NCBI RefSeq assembly: GCF_032595355.1
Contig: NZ_JASMWN010000015.1
Location: 82,402 to 146,401, forward strand
DNA from: Sedimentitalea todarodis
Lineage (GTDB): Bacteria; Pseudomonadota; Alphaproteobacteria; Rhodobacterales; Rhodobacteraceae
DNA: 64,000 bases
Direction of reading: 5' to 3'
Shown: one piece after another, positions 63,711 to 64,000 of the stretch
Layout: every line of letters starts with the position of its first letter
Numbering within the stretch: position 1 is the first letter of the stretch
Made by a program: the position numbers and the translations under genes
Notes under the pieces: generated by a model
The model's database searches: none
Seen by the model: the letters and a program-made list of their open reading frames with translations, nothing else
Told to the model about the DNA's origin: nothing

Positions 63711-64000
63711 GGATCCCGCAAACACCAGATTTGACAGTAGCTCCTGTCGACGGCGCGCCACAGCCAATACTTCTTACCATTTATCGGAAGGACGACTTCG
63801 CCCAAGTGCCATTTGTCCGCCGCTTTGGGTCGATCTCGGCGGATCGCCTTGGCATATTGTAACCCGAACTTCGCAACCCAAGCGCGGATGGTCTCGTAGC
63901 TGACCACAACACCGCGTGCGGCTAACAGGTCCTCGGCATCGCGCAAACTCATGGGAAATCGATGATAGGCCCAGACAGCGTATCCGATGATTTCAGGAGG
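63695..64000 (-). pseudogene. IS6-family transposase fragment, interrupted by IS256 and cut by the window edge
   Basis: On the minus strand the frame is open from the window edge (PPEIIGYAVWAYHRFPMSLR) and continues DAEDLLAARGVVVSYETIRAWVAKFG and KWHLGEVVLPINGKKYWLWRAVD, the IS6/IS26-type N-terminal half. Similarity stops after WRAVD (about 63755), where IS256 right-end sequence begins, and the frame ends within it at 63695. The remaining catalytic Asp and Glu are missing here. Confidence 0.8.

Noticed and set aside
1..64000. CRISPR arrays, tRNA or rRNA genes and integrase attachment sites
   Set aside because: No regularly spaced short repeats, no tRNA-like cloverleaf with a GTTCGAATC-type arm and no rRNA sequence were seen on reading; no tyrosine integrase gene is present.

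Overview
This 64 kb window looks like chromosomal or large-replicon DNA from an alphaproteobacterium of the Rhodobacteraceae/Roseobacter type. I infer this from the high G+C content, the gene order of the nitrous oxide reductase cluster (nosCRZDFYLX, the Paracoccus arrangement), the many solute-binding-protein transporters (TTT, TRAP, TAXI-TRAP, ABC, BCCT), and the family flavour of the proteins. No rRNA, tRNA or CRISPR array was found.

Layout. 1-2841: 3' part of a tripartite tricarboxylate transporter operon (tctC-tctB-tctA). 2842-4510: a DUF488 remnant, a 5-formyl-THF cyclo-ligase-like gene and a divergent Rrf2/NsrR-type regulator. 4580-8471 (minus): a tight operon of BCCT carrier, double-domain membrane-anchored binding protein and universal stress protein. 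9092-18565: a LysR regulator divergent from an eight-gene run of two DAO-type flavoproteins, an SDR and a peptide/opine-type ABC importer. 18772-28217: a small SH3 protein, then the complete nos operon on the minus strand with an FNR/NnrR-like box upstream. 28794-34374: a GST, a periplasmic nucleotidase, a glyoxalase and a GMC dehydrogenase with its Tat-exported small subunit. 34382-37223: an insertion-sequence scar (IS3 in IS5 in IS30, all broken). 37293-48820: an RHH protein, then a deoxy-sugar (L-fucose-like) catabolic and ABC uptake locus under an IclR regulator, and a class II aldolase. 48899-57544: a TAXI-TRAP transporter, a MarR regulator and a phthalate 4,5-dioxygenase pathway. 57605-61009 (minus): a cyclase-family hydrolase with a TRAP transporter whose binding-protein gene is decapitated by an IS. 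61010-64000: IS3, IS256 and IS6 elements abutting one another.

How it works together. The window is dominated by catabolic uptake modules, each pairing a transporter with enzymes and a local regulator. In four of the operons, stem-loops or a palindromic repeat lie exactly between the binding-protein gene and the permease gene, as expected for differential mRNA stability. A near-identical palindrome sits on the promoter of the TAXI-TRAP operon and in the divergent promoter of the phthalate genes, which suggests that one MarR protein controls both and that the TAXI-TRAP imports the aromatic acid. A dispersed palindromic repeat of about 90-95 bp occurs three times. The broken IS5 copy carries two related 41-nt insertions, each placed directly before a catalytic Asp codon.
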